A DNA stretch of 64,000 nt from Streptomyces parvus (lineage in GTDB: Bacteria; Actinomycetota; Actinomycetes; Streptomycetales; Streptomycetaceae), in assembly GCF_014648875.1 (NCBI RefSeq), contig NZ_BMRY01000007.1, forward strand, positions 310,001 through 374,000, read 5' to 3'. Below the pieces are notes generated by a model that saw only the letters and a program-made list of their open reading frames with translations, had not been told where the DNA came from and ran no database searches. Both the position numbers and the translations under genes were made by a program. Positions 19,247 to 26,715 of this stretch are shown here, piece by piece (within the stretch, counting starts at the first letter, position 1; the number at the start of each line of letters is the position of its first letter).

Positions 19247-19275
19247 GTAACGTAAAACTGCGCAAGATACGTTAC
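19247..19275. promoter_or_regulatory. Inverted repeat operator candidate for the CGNR regulator
   Basis: Two perfect 8-bp arms, GTAACGTA (19247-19254) and TACGTTAC (19268-19275), separated by 13 bases, fill the 56-bp gap between the divergent MFS and CGNR genes. The symmetry and the AT-rich sequence suit a dimeric repressor site that overlaps both promoters. Confidence 0.6.
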
Positions 19276-19284
19276 ATTTGGCGG

Positions 19285-19839
19285 ATGTCCTCCACCGCCG
19301 ACAACTGGTCCACCCGGCACTCCGTGCTCACCAACGCCCGCCGCGCCGCCGCCCTGGTGAACGCCCTCACCGGCGGCCCCCCGGACCCCGGCGAGGTCGC
19401 CGAGATCCTGTACGCGTACGGGGAGAGCGGCACCATCGACCTCACCGCCCGGGACCTCGCGGAGATGAGCACGGCGGCTGCCCGGCTGCGCGAGGTCTTC
19501 GCCGCCACCGACGCAGACGGCGCGGCCGCCGCTCTCAACGGTCTTCTGCGCGAGCACACCGGTCCGCTCCGGCTGACCTCCCACGAGGGCGACAGCCCAT
19601 GGCACCCCCACATCGACCACGACGACGAAGCGCCCTGGGGCGCCTGGCTGCTCGCCTCGTCCTGCCTGGCGCTGACGGTGCTCGTCTGGGACCGTCAGCG
19701 TCCGCCCGGGCGGATCTGCGCCTCGCCGAGCTGCCCCGACGTCTTCATCAACCAGGGCAGTGGCCCGGACCGCCGTTACTGTTCACGCCGCTGTGCCACT
19801 CGCGAACGCGTCGCCGCCCACCGGCGGCAGCAGGCGTGA
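19285..19839 (+). CDS. CGNR zinc-finger (ABATE-type) regulator
   Basis: The 184-residue protein has an N-terminal helical ligand-binding-like ABATE region and a C-terminal treble-clef motif CASPSCPDVFINQG...YCSRRCATRERVAAHR (about residues 147-182), with four Cys spaced as in the CGNR family. These proteins are predicted stress-responsive DNA-binding regulators. The gene is divergent from the MFS-UvrA-like pair and is preceded by an inverted repeat that ends only 9 bases before its ATG, so it is probably autoregulated and controls the exporter unit. Confidence 0.8.
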   Translation: MSSTADNWSTRHSVLTNARRAAALVNALTGGPPDPGEVAEILYAYGESGTIDLTARDLAEMSTAAARLREVFAATDADGAAAALNGLLREHTGPLRLTSHEGDSPWHPHIDHDDEAPWGAWLLASSCLALTVLVWDRQRPPGRICASPSCPDVFINQGSGPDRRYCSRRCATRERVAAHRRQQA

Positions 19840-19870
19840 CCTCCTTCGCCTGCTCGGAGCCAACGTTCGC

Positions 19871-20881
19871 TCAGCTCGCCCGCGGGGCGATCCCGGCCAG
19901 CCGTCGCAGTGAATCCACCAGCGCCTCACGGTCGTACGTACTCGTCGTCACGAGCACCTCGTCCGCACCGGTCTCCTTGATCGCCCGCTCCAGCTGCTCG
20001 GTGACCTGCTCCTCCGTGCCGTGGATGTGACCGTCGAGCCCGCGTTCGTACAGCTCCCGCTCCTTCGCCGTCATCGTGCGGCGCTCGATCTCCTCGGCGG
20101 GGGCCAGCGGCGGAAAGTCCCCGTGTGTGCGGGAGTACGCCATGGCCCACGCCTCCGGTACGAGCAGCCGACGGGCCGCGTCCTCGGTGGCGGCGACGGC
20201 CACCGTGCCCGCGACGATCACCTCCGGGCGCTCGGCGCGGGCGGAGGGGCGGAAATCGCGGCGGTAGACCTCGATGGCGCGCAGCACCTTCTCCCGGCCG
20301 CGCAGGTCGCCGATGACGAGGGGGAGCCCGGCGGCGGCCGCGACCGACGCGCCCTCCCCGATCGCCAGGACGTACGCGGGGATCCGCAGGCCCTCCGCCG
20401 GGTGGGCGTGCACCCGGGGATGAGCCTGCTGGGTGCCGTCGATCCAGCCGAGCAGTTCGGCCAGCCGTCCGGGGAAGTCCTCGGCGTCCTCCTTGCCGTG
20501 GCCCAGCGCCCGGCGTACGCCGTCGGTGAAGCCCACGGAGCGGCCGAGCCCCATGTCGATCCGGCCGGGGAAGAGGGCGGCGAGCACCCCGAACTGCTCG
20601 GCGACGACCAGCGGCCGGTGGTTGGGCAGCATCACTCCGCCGGTGCCGACCCGGATGGTGGAGGTCGCGGCGGCGACGGCGGCGGCCAGCACCGTCGGAG
20701 CGGACCCCACGACCCCCGGCACCCCGTGGTGCTCGGAGACCCAGAAGCGGTGGAAGCCGAGCGCCTCCGCCTCCCGGGCCAGATCCACGGTGTCGCGCAG
20801 CGCCCGGGATGCCTCGTGACCCTCACGGGTGCGGGAACGGTCCAGGACGGAGAATCGGGTCGACGCGATCACAGAGCTCAC
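19871..20881 (-). CDS. LLM class flavin-dependent oxidoreductase (luciferase-like)
   Basis: The product of about 336 residues is a bacterial-luciferase-like TIM barrel that uses reduced FMN or F420. Markers are LDRSRTREG near the N-terminus, REAEALGFHRFWVSEHHGVPGV near 35-55, RVGTGGVMLPNHRPLVVAEQFG near 75-95 and GLGRSVGFTD near 115, which fit the MsnO8-type subgroup. GTG 20881 (or GTG 20872, 3 codons later) is chosen because the domain begins there; longer readings would run into the divergent gene at 20975. The substrate is unknown. Confidence 0.8.
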   Translation of the reverse strand: MSSVIASTRFSVLDRSRTREGHEASRALRDTVDLAREAEALGFHRFWVSEHHGVPGVVGSAPTVLAAAVAAATSTIRVGTGGVMLPNHRPLVVAEQFGVLAALFPGRIDMGLGRSVGFTDGVRRALGHGKEDAEDFPGRLAELLGWIDGTQQAHPRVHAHPAEGLRIPAYVLAIGEGASVAAAAGLPLVIGDLRGREKVLRAIEVYRRDFRPSARAERPEVIVAGTVAVAATEDAARRLLVPEAWAMAYSRTHGDFPPLAPAEEIERRTMTAKERELYERGLDGHIHGTEEQVTEQLERAIKETGADEVLVTTSTYDREALVDSLRRLAGIAPRAS

Positions 20882-20974
20882 GCTCTGTTCAACGCGCTCG
20901 TTCCCCAGGGATTCCCGCGGTGCTCCCTGGGCTGAGGCGCCCCCCTGAGCCGAGGTGCTTCCTAAGCTGGGGGA

Positions 20975-21463
20975 GTGGAGAACGACGCACGGCCGCTGGC
21001 CGTATTCGACCTGGACAACACACTCGCGGGCACCGCCCACCGGCAGCACTTCCTGGAGGGCGCCAAGCGCGACTGGGCCGGCTTCTTCGCCGCGGCCGTG
21101 GACGACCCGCCGCTCCCGGAGGGCGTCAGGATGGTGCACGCGAGTGCCGAGGAGTGCCGAATCGTCTATCTGACCGGGCGCCCCGAGCGGTGCCGTCGCG
21201 ACACCGTGCGCTGGCTGAGCCGCCAGGGGCTGCCCGAGGGCACGCTGTTCATGCGGCGCAACGACGACCGGCGCCCCGCCCGCCGGACGAAGCTGGACAT
21301 CCTCCGGCGGCTGGGGCGGACGGGGCAGGTGCGCATGCTCGTGGATGACGACGAGCTGGTCTGCGATGCGGCCGAGGTGGCCGGATTTGCCGTGGTGCGG
21401 GCCCGCTGGGCCGATCCATCGGCTGTCCTGAAGGACGCCCAGGAGCGGGAGGGGCGTACCTGA
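20975..21463 (+). CDS. HAD-family phosphatase (polynucleotide kinase 3'-phosphatase-like)
   Basis: The 162-residue protein has all four HAD motifs: FDLDNT (nucleophile Asp) at about residue 10, VYLTGRPE near 62, a Lys in RRTKLDIL near 100 and LVDDDELVCDAA near 118. The short, cap-less form with TGRPE resembles the phosphatase domain of phage T4 Pnkp/PseT. The GTG at 20975 follows GGGGGA. Its stop at 21463 directly abuts the stop of the convergent dodecin gene with no spacer. Substrate unknown. Confidence 0.75.
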   Translation: MENDARPLAVFDLDNTLAGTAHRQHFLEGAKRDWAGFFAAAVDDPPLPEGVRMVHASAEECRIVYLTGRPERCRRDTVRWLSRQGLPEGTLFMRRNDDRRPARRTKLDILRRLGRTGQVRMLVDDDELVCDAAEVAGFAVVRARWADPSAVLKDAQEREGRT

Positions 21464-21679
21464 TCAGGTGTTTTCGTCGAGCCGAAAGCCCACCTTCAGG
21501 CCGACCTGATAGTGCGCGATTCGGCCATCTTCGATATGGCCGCGAACTTGATTAATCTCGAACCAATCGAGATTGTGCAACGTTTCCGCCGCTCTTGCGA
21601 CGCCGTTCCGGATCGCCGCGTCGACGCCCTCGTCGGAGGTTCCTACGATCTCGGTGACCCGATAGGTGTGATTCGCCAT
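21464..21679 (-). CDS. Dodecin family flavin-binding protein
   Basis: The 71-residue sequence (start NHTYRVTEIVGTS, then DAAIRNGVARAAETLHNLDWFEI and GRIAHYQVGLKVGFRL) is a full-length dodecin, a small beta-alpha-beta-beta protein that assembles into a hollow dodecamer and stores or buffers FMN/FAD or coenzyme A. The Trp in LDWFEI is the flavin-stacking residue. A GGAGAG-type ribosome site precedes ATG 21679. It is divergent from the solute-binding lipoprotein gene across 203 bp. Confidence 0.92.
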   Translation of the reverse strand: MANHTYRVTEIVGTSDEGVDAAIRNGVARAAETLHNLDWFEINQVRGHIEDGRIAHYQVGLKVGFRLDENT

Positions 21680-21882
21680 TGTTTGTCTCCTCTCCTGTGA
21701 CCACGGTGCCCCAATCCGGGGCGTCCCGCGAGGGGGAGAGTGGGGTGAGTCGGCACAGGCGTCCGCCTTGACCTACCCATTGGTCCATACCAAAATTCAG
21801 CCAACCACCCGTGCGAGCGCCGCCCGCAATCCCCCCACACCGGGTCCCGATTTCGTTGTGCCGTTTCGCAGAAGGTGACCAC

Positions 21883-23139
21883 GTGAAGAACCGCATCCTG
21901 ACCGGAGCCGTCGCGCTTGTCTCGACCGTCGCACTCAGCGGATGCGGCTTGATATCGGGGGCGGGCGGCGGTGACCGGACAGTGACGGTCTGGCTGATGA
22001 AGGACAGCGTCTCGCCCGGCTTCCTGGACAAGTTCACCCGCTCGTACGAGGAGGAGAACCCCTCGATCGAGCTGGACTTCCAGATCCAGGAGTGGAGCGG
22101 CATCGGCCCCAAGGTCATCGCCGCTCTGGAGGGCGATGACGCCCCGGACGTGATCGAGGTCGGAAACACCCAGGTCGCGCAGTACGCGGAGAGCGGCGGC
22201 CTGCGGGATCTGACCCTCGAGTCGATGCGCGACCTGGGCAGCGAGGACTGGCTGCCCGGCCTGGCCCAGCCCGGCAGCATCAACGGGGTGCAGTACGGCA
22301 TCCCCTGGTACGCGGCCAACCGGGTGGTGATCTACAACAAGGACATCTTCCAGGAGGCGGGCATCGACGGCGTCCCGAAGACGCGCGCCGAGTGGATCGC
22401 CGCCACCGAGAAGCTCAACAACGGCGGAAACCAAGGCATTTACCTGGCCGGTCAGAACTGGTACGTGCTCGCCGGATTCATCTGGGACGAGGGTGGCGAG
22501 CTCGCCGACGAGAACGGCGGCGACTGGCAGGGCGCCCTGGACACCCCTCAGGCCCTCGCGGGCATGGAGTTCTACCAGAAACTCCAGGCGCTCGGCGACG
22601 GCCCCAAGGACGCCGACGAGGAGAAGCCCCCGCAGACCGACGTATTCGCCAAGGGAGACGTCGCCCAGATCATCTCCGTGCCGGGCAGCGCCGCGCTCAT
22701 CGAGCAGAAGAATCCCGAACTCAAGGGAAAGCTGGGCTACTTCCCCATTCCCGGCAAGACCGCGAAAGAGCCCGGCTCGGTATTCACCGGCGGCTCCGAC
22801 CTCATCGTCCCGAAGAACGCCGACGAGCGCAGCGCGGGCATCGCCGTCGTCAAGGCGCTGGCGAGCGAGAAGTGGCAGACGGAGCTGGCCCGGGGCATGA
22901 GTTACGTCCCCAACAAGCCGAGCCTCGCCCATGTCATCGAGGGCGAGGAGGGCACCGCGGCGATGGCGGAAGGCGCCACCCGCGGTCGTGCCACCCCCAA
23001 CTCGGCCCAGTGGGCCCGGGTCGAGGCGGAGAACCCGATCAAGCCCTATATGACGGCCGTGCTCCAGGGCGGCGATCCCGCACGGGAGGCCAAGGCCGCC
23101 TCCGAGCGCATCACCGCCCTGCTCACCGGCACCGGCTGA
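21883..23139 (+). CDS. ABC transporter solute-binding lipoprotein (sugar type), orphan
   Basis: The 418-residue product is a family 1 extracellular solute-binding protein. A signal peptide ends in a lipobox (VALSGCG, Cys near residue 22), and the mature part shows TVWLMKDSV, DAPDVIEVGNTQVAQYAESG, YGIPWYAANRVVIYNKDIF and FTGGSDLIVPKNA, as in carbohydrate-binding members such as CebE- or MalE-like proteins. GTG 21883 with upstream GAAGG is chosen; the longer ATG reading from 21811 has no signal-like N-terminus. No permease or ATPase genes lie beside it, so it must work with a transporter encoded elsewhere or serve as a surface binding protein. Confidence 0.85.
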   Translation: MKNRILTGAVALVSTVALSGCGLISGAGGGDRTVTVWLMKDSVSPGFLDKFTRSYEEENPSIELDFQIQEWSGIGPKVIAALEGDDAPDVIEVGNTQVAQYAESGGLRDLTLESMRDLGSEDWLPGLAQPGSINGVQYGIPWYAANRVVIYNKDIFQEAGIDGVPKTRAEWIAATEKLNNGGNQGIYLAGQNWYVLAGFIWDEGGELADENGGDWQGALDTPQALAGMEFYQKLQALGDGPKDADEEKPPQTDVFAKGDVAQIISVPGSAALIEQKNPELKGKLGYFPIPGKTAKEPGSVFTGGSDLIVPKNADERSAGIAVVKALASEKWQTELARGMSYVPNKPSLAHVIEGEEGTAAMAEGATRGRATPNSAQWARVEAENPIKPYMTAVLQGGDPAREAKAASERITALLTGTG

Positions 23140-23141
23140 TC

Positions 23142-23164
23142 CCGCCCGGGGACCATCCGGGCGG
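23142..23164 (+). terminator. Hairpin after the solute-binding protein gene
   Basis: CCGCCCGG (23142-23149) pairs with CCGGGCGG (23157-23164) around a 7-base loop, 3 bases after the TGA. It is a plausible intrinsic terminator. Confidence 0.6.
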
Positions 23165-23240
23165 CGGCCGGGGACGCTCCGTCCCTGGGGATTCAGCCGT
23201 CGCACATCCGCGCTCCCCACGGCGGTCACGTCGAATCCAG

Positions 23241-23314
23241 CCGGTGACGGAAGAAGTAAGGGGTCGGTGCGTCGCACCCGCGACGGTCCGGCCCCTGACC
23301 TCTTCCGTCACCGG
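23241..23314 (+). promoter_or_regulatory. Long structured leader in front of ornithine-lipid genes
   Basis: A perfect 14-bp inverted repeat, CCGGTGACGGAAGA (23241-23254) with TCTTCCGTCACCGG (23301-23314), encloses a second 5-bp stem (AGGGG 23259-23263 with CCCCT 23292-23296) and an inner GGTGC-GTC-GCACC hairpin. The outer right arm ends inside the GGAG ribosome site (23313-23316) of the gene starting at 23323. It could be a structured RNA that controls translation, or a DNA operator. No known riboswitch class was recognised. Confidence 0.6.
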
Positions 23315-23322
23315 AGACCGCC

Positions 23323-24138
23323 ATGACCGTGCTGCCCGTCGCCCCGCACCACGCCGTCCCCGCCCCGGCACCCGCCCCCGAGGCCGCCCGTGCCACCGCC
23401 ACCGAACCGGCCTACCGGGTCTCCCTCGCCACCTGCCAGGAGGACGTACGCGCGGCGCAGCGACTGCGCCACCTGGTGTTCGCCGGGGAGCTCGGAGCCC
23501 GGCTGGAGGGACCCGAACCCGGCCTGGACAGCGACGCCTTCGACGCGTACTGCGACCACCTGCTGGTCCGGGAGACCGCCACCGGGGAGGTCGTCGCCAC
23601 CTACCGCCTGCTGCCGCCGGACCGGGCCCGGATCGCCGGACGCCTCTACGCGGAGAGCGAGTTCGACCTCAGCAGGCTCGCCCCGATCCGCGACGACCTC
23701 GTCGAGGTCGGCCGTTCCTGCGTCCACCCCGCCCACCGCGACGGCGCGGTCATCGCCCTCGTCTGGGCCGGACTCGCCCGCTACATGGAGCGCACCGGCC
23801 ACACCTGGATAGCGGGCTGCTGCTCCCTCCCGCTGGCCGACGGCGGCGCCTCGGCCGCCCGCAGCTGGAACACCGTACGCGCGGGACACCTCGCCCCCCA
23901 GGAATACTGGGTCACCCCGCACCGCCTCTGGGACTCCTCCGCGCACGGCCCGGAAACCGGCTCCCGGGCGGACCTCCCGCCGCTGCTGCGCGGCTACCTC
24001 CGGCTCGGCGCCCAGATCTGCGGAGCCCCCGCGTACGACCCCGACTTCAACGTCGCCGACCTGTACGTCCTGCTCTCGCTGCGCCGGACCGACCCGCGCT
24101 ATCTGCGCCACTTCCTCTCCCTGGCCCCGCTGCGATGA
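23323..24138 (+). CDS. olsB: Ornithine acyltransferase, OlsB-like (GNAT-fold N-acyltransferase)
   Basis: The 271-residue protein fits the hemolysin-like/OlsB N-acyltransferase family, which transfers a 3-hydroxyacyl group from ACP to ornithine to make lyso-ornithine lipid. Visible family features are AAQRLRHLVFAGELGA near 45, CDHLLVRE, VVATYRLLPP near 95, EVGRSCVHPAHRDGAVIALVWAGLARYM near 125-155 and a C-terminal PAYDPDFNVADLYVLL. Its stop overlaps the start of the phospholipid-type acyltransferase gene by 4 bp, the expected OlsB-OlsA pair. Ornithine lipids are phosphate-free membrane lipids, commonly made during phosphate shortage. The gene is preceded by a large hairpin. Confidence 0.78.
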   Translation: MTVLPVAPHHAVPAPAPAPEAARATATEPAYRVSLATCQEDVRAAQRLRHLVFAGELGARLEGPEPGLDSDAFDAYCDHLLVRETATGEVVATYRLLPPDRARIAGRLYAESEFDLSRLAPIRDDLVEVGRSCVHPAHRDGAVIALVWAGLARYMERTGHTWIAGCCSLPLADGGASAARSWNTVRAGHLAPQEYWVTPHRLWDSSAHGPETGSRADLPPLLRGYLRLGAQICGAPAYDPDFNVADLYVLLSLRRTDPRYLRHFLSLAPLR

Positions 24139-25058
24139 CCGGTGTTCCCGGCCCCGCTGCGATGACCGGCTGGCTGCCCGTCGCCCCGTGCACCCCGGAC
24201 GGCTGCGCCCGGCACACCGGAGCCGTACGCGCTTTGCTGCCCGCCGCCCTCCTTCTGCTGTCCGGCTGCGCGCTGGTCCTGCTGGGGGTGGCCTGCGTCC
24301 CGCTGGTCCGGCTGCTCGGGGCCGGCCCACGACACCGGCTGACCCGGCGCTGGGCGCGCGCCGTTCCACAGGCGTTCGGCGTACGCGTCATCGTCCGGCC
24401 GCACCTGCCGTCCGGTGCCCGGGCCAGCGCCCCGGACAGCGGCGAACTGGTCGTCGCCAACCACATCTCCTGGCTCGACATACCGCTGGTCGCGTCCGTG
24501 CTGCCCGGCCGGACGGTCGCCAAGCGCGAGATCCGGTGCTGGCCACTCCTGGGGCCTCTCGCCGCGCGCGGCGGCACCCTGTTCATCGACCGCGACCGGC
24601 TGCGCGCCCTGCCCGCCGCCGTCCGGGAGATCGCGACGGCCATGCGCTCCGGCTCCCGGGTCGTGGTGTTCCCCGAGGGCAGCACCTGGTGCGGACGGGG
24701 CGGCGGCGCCTTCCGGCCCGCCGTGTTCCAGGCGGCGATCGACGCCGGGGCGACGGTCCGGCCGGTCCGGATCACCTATCGCACTGACCCGCACGGGCCA
24801 GGGCTCACCGCCGGCGCGGTCGCGTTCGTCGGGGCCGACCCGCTCGCAGCCTCCCTGTGGCGGGTGGTGCGGGCGGCCGGGCTCACCGCCCACGTCGACG
24901 TGCTCGCACCGATCCCGGCGGACGCCGAGGACGCCCGCCGCGCCCTGGCCCGCAGGGCACGAGCGGCCGTCCTCGGACCGGGAGACCTCCTCCAGGCCGG
25001 TCAGACCGCCGTGGCCAGCGACAGGGCGAACCGGCCCGCCGCGTCCGTCCACCACTGA
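24135..25058 (+). CDS. olsA: Lyso-ornithine lipid O-acyltransferase, OlsA-like (PlsC family)
   Basis: The 307-residue membrane-associated protein has the PlsC acyltransferase motifs: NHISWLD (H-x4-D) near residue 113, a GTLFIDRDR block near 155 and VFPEGSTW near 185, which hold the catalytic His-Asp and phosphate/acyl-acceptor residues. An N-terminal hydrophobic helix (LLPAALLLLSGCALVLLGVACV) anchors it. In context with the upstream OlsB-like gene it should acylate lyso-ornithine lipid; on sequence alone it could also be a 1-acyl-glycerol-3-phosphate acyltransferase. Its last 58 bases overlap the 3' end of egtD on the opposite strand. Confidence 0.75.
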   Translation: MTGVPGPAAMTGWLPVAPCTPDGCARHTGAVRALLPAALLLLSGCALVLLGVACVPLVRLLGAGPRHRLTRRWARAVPQAFGVRVIVRPHLPSGARASAPDSGELVVANHISWLDIPLVASVLPGRTVAKREIRCWPLLGPLAARGGTLFIDRDRLRALPAAVREIATAMRSGSRVVVFPEGSTWCGRGGGAFRPAVFQAAIDAGATVRPVRITYRTDPHGPGLTAGAVAFVGADPLAASLWRVVRAAGLTAHVDVLAPIPADAEDARRALARRARAAVLGPGDLLQAGQTAVASDRANRPAASVHH

Positions 25059-25963
25059 GCCAACCGCATACCGGCGGCGGCCAGCTCCTCGCGGACGTCC
25101 TCCGGCCGGAACTTCGCCGACACCTCCGTACGCAGCTCCTCACCGGCCTCGAACGGCACCACGAGATCCAGCTCCCGGATCTTGACGCTCAGCGCCCGCC
25201 GGGCCCGCAGCCGCATCTCGATCCACCGTTCCCGCGGATTCCAGACCGCGCGATGATCGAAGCCGTCGAGCGGGAAGTCGGCCCCCAACTCACGGTTGAC
25301 GACGCTCAGGACGTTCTTGTTGAATGCCGCCGTCACCCCGGCCGCGTCGTCGTACGCGGCCACCAGCGTCTCCTCCTCCTTCACCAGATCCGTGCCCAGC
25401 AGCAGCGCGTCACCGGGCGAGAGCATCCCGCGCACCGACCGCAGGAACGTGGCGCGCTCCTCCGGCAGCAGATTGCCGATCGTCCCGCCGAGGAACACCA
25501 CCAGCCGGGGGCCCGGCGTCTGAGGCAGAACCAGCCCGGCGGTGAAGTCGGCGATGAGCGCGTGGACGGAGAGGCCGGGGTGTTCGGCGAGCAGCGACTC
25601 CGCCGCTCCCGTCAGCGCGCTCTCGCTCACGTCCACGGGGACGTAGGCGTGCAGGTCGGGGAGGACCTCCAGGAGATGGCGGGTCTTCTCGGACGACCCC
25701 GAGCCCAGCTCGATCACGGTCCGGGCGCCCGACGCGGCGGCGATCTCCTCCGCCCGGGTCTGGAGGATCTCCCGCTCCGCGCGCGTCGGGTAGTACTCCG
25801 GCAGCCGGGTGATCTCCTCGAACAGCTCGCTGCCGCGGGCGTCGTAGAACCACTTCGGCGGCAGCGTCTTGGGATGCCGGGTCAGACCGCCGAGGACATC
25901 GGCGCGCAGCGCCGCGTCCGTCGCGTCCACCGGCAGGGTGCGGGTCAGAGAGTAGGGACTCAC
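25001..25963 (-). CDS. egtD: L-histidine N(alpha)-methyltransferase
   Basis: The 320-residue enzyme trimethylates histidine to hercynine using SAM, the first step of ergothioneine synthesis. Family features are LPPKWFYDARGSELFEEIT near 35-55, EYYPTRAEREIL, the SAM loop IELGSGSSEKTRHLL near 90, LGGTIGNLLPEE near 155 and NRELGADFPLDGFDH near 215. GTG 25963 overlaps the egtC stop by 4 bp, making egtD the last gene of the operon. Its 3' end overlaps the converging olsA-like gene by 58 bp. Confidence 0.95.
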   Translation of the reverse strand: MSPYSLTRTLPVDATDAALRADVLGGLTRHPKTLPPKWFYDARGSELFEEITRLPEYYPTRAEREILQTRAEEIAAASGARTVIELGSGSSEKTRHLLEVLPDLHAYVPVDVSESALTGAAESLLAEHPGLSVHALIADFTAGLVLPQTPGPRLVVFLGGTIGNLLPEERATFLRSVRGMLSPGDALLLGTDLVKEEETLVAAYDDAAGVTAAFNKNVLSVVNRELGADFPLDGFDHRAVWNPRERWIEMRLRARRALSVKIRELDLVVPFEAGEELRTEVSAKFRPEDVREELAAAGMRLAQWWTDAAGRFALSLATAV

Positions 25964-26715
25964 GCGGGGGGCTCCTTGAGCGGGGTGAGCAGGACGTCCG
26001 AGGCGGTCGCGACCAGCAGGGTGCGGTCGGGGACCTCGCGCCAGAGCGGGTCGTCGTCGTACGGCTCCGAGGCGACCGCGGTGCGGCGGCCCGGCTCCGT
26101 GCGGTACCAGAGGGTGTCGCCCCACGCGGTCGCCGTGATGGTGGCGCCGTCGGTGAGCAGCAGATTCAGCCGGGAGCCGGGGGCGGCGGACGCGACCTCG
26201 CGGACCGTCTCCGCGACGGCACGCGGCACATCGTCCCCGAGGTCGGTCCGGTGCCGGATCAGCGCCCAGACCAGTGCCGAGTCGTTCCGGGCGGCCAGCG
26301 ACAGGAGCTTCTCGGCGGGCAGGGCGGCAGCCGGGCCGGCGAGCGACGCGGGCCAGCCCTTCACCGCCCCGTTGTGGCTGAACAGCAGCCGCCCGGCGGT
26401 GTACGGCGCGGCTGCGGCCTCCCCGTCCGCACCCGCCTCGGTGGCATCCCGTACGGCGGCGAGCAGCGCGGTGCTGCGGACCACCCGGGCCAGATCGGTG
26501 AAGGTCTCGTCGCCCCATATGGGGCCCTGGCGGCGGTAGCGTCCGGGTGCGGGGTCGCCCTCCGCGTACCAGCCGACGCCGAAACCGTCCGCGTTGACCG
26601 TGCCGTAGCGCTGGCGGCGCGGCTCCCAGGACTGCCGCACCAAGGAGTGCGGAGGCTGGGCGAGCACCTCGCCCAGCGCCACAGATTCGCCCACGTAGGC
26701 GATATGACGGCACAT
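25960..26715 (-). CDS. egtC: Gamma-glutamyl-hercynylcysteine sulfoxide hydrolase
   Basis: The 251-residue class II glutamine amidotransferase-type hydrolase removes the gamma-glutamyl group from the EgtB product. It begins MCRHIAYVG; Cys2 becomes the N-terminal nucleophile after methionine removal. NADGFGVGWYAEGDP near 43 and RLLFSHNGAVKGW near 115 are the expected Ntn-hydrolase motifs. The start overlaps the egtB stop (TGATG), and its own stop overlaps egtD, showing tight coupling. Confidence 0.95.
   Translation of the reverse strand: MCRHIAYVGESVALGEVLAQPPHSLVRQSWEPRRQRYGTVNADGFGVGWYAEGDPAPGRYRRQGPIWGDETFTDLARVVRSTALLAAVRDATEAGADGEAAAAPYTAGRLLFSHNGAVKGWPASLAGPAAALPAEKLLSLAARNDSALVWALIRHRTDLGDDVPRAVAETVREVASAAPGSRLNLLLTDGATITATAWGDTLWYRTEPGRRTAVASEPYDDDPLWREVPDRTLLVATASDVLLTPLKEPPA

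Noticed and set aside
23224..23245. Possible PHO box (GGTCACG-type repeat) upstream of the olsB-like gene
   Set aside because: Only one weak unit was visible with several mismatches; a PhoP site would need at least two adjacent 11-bp units.
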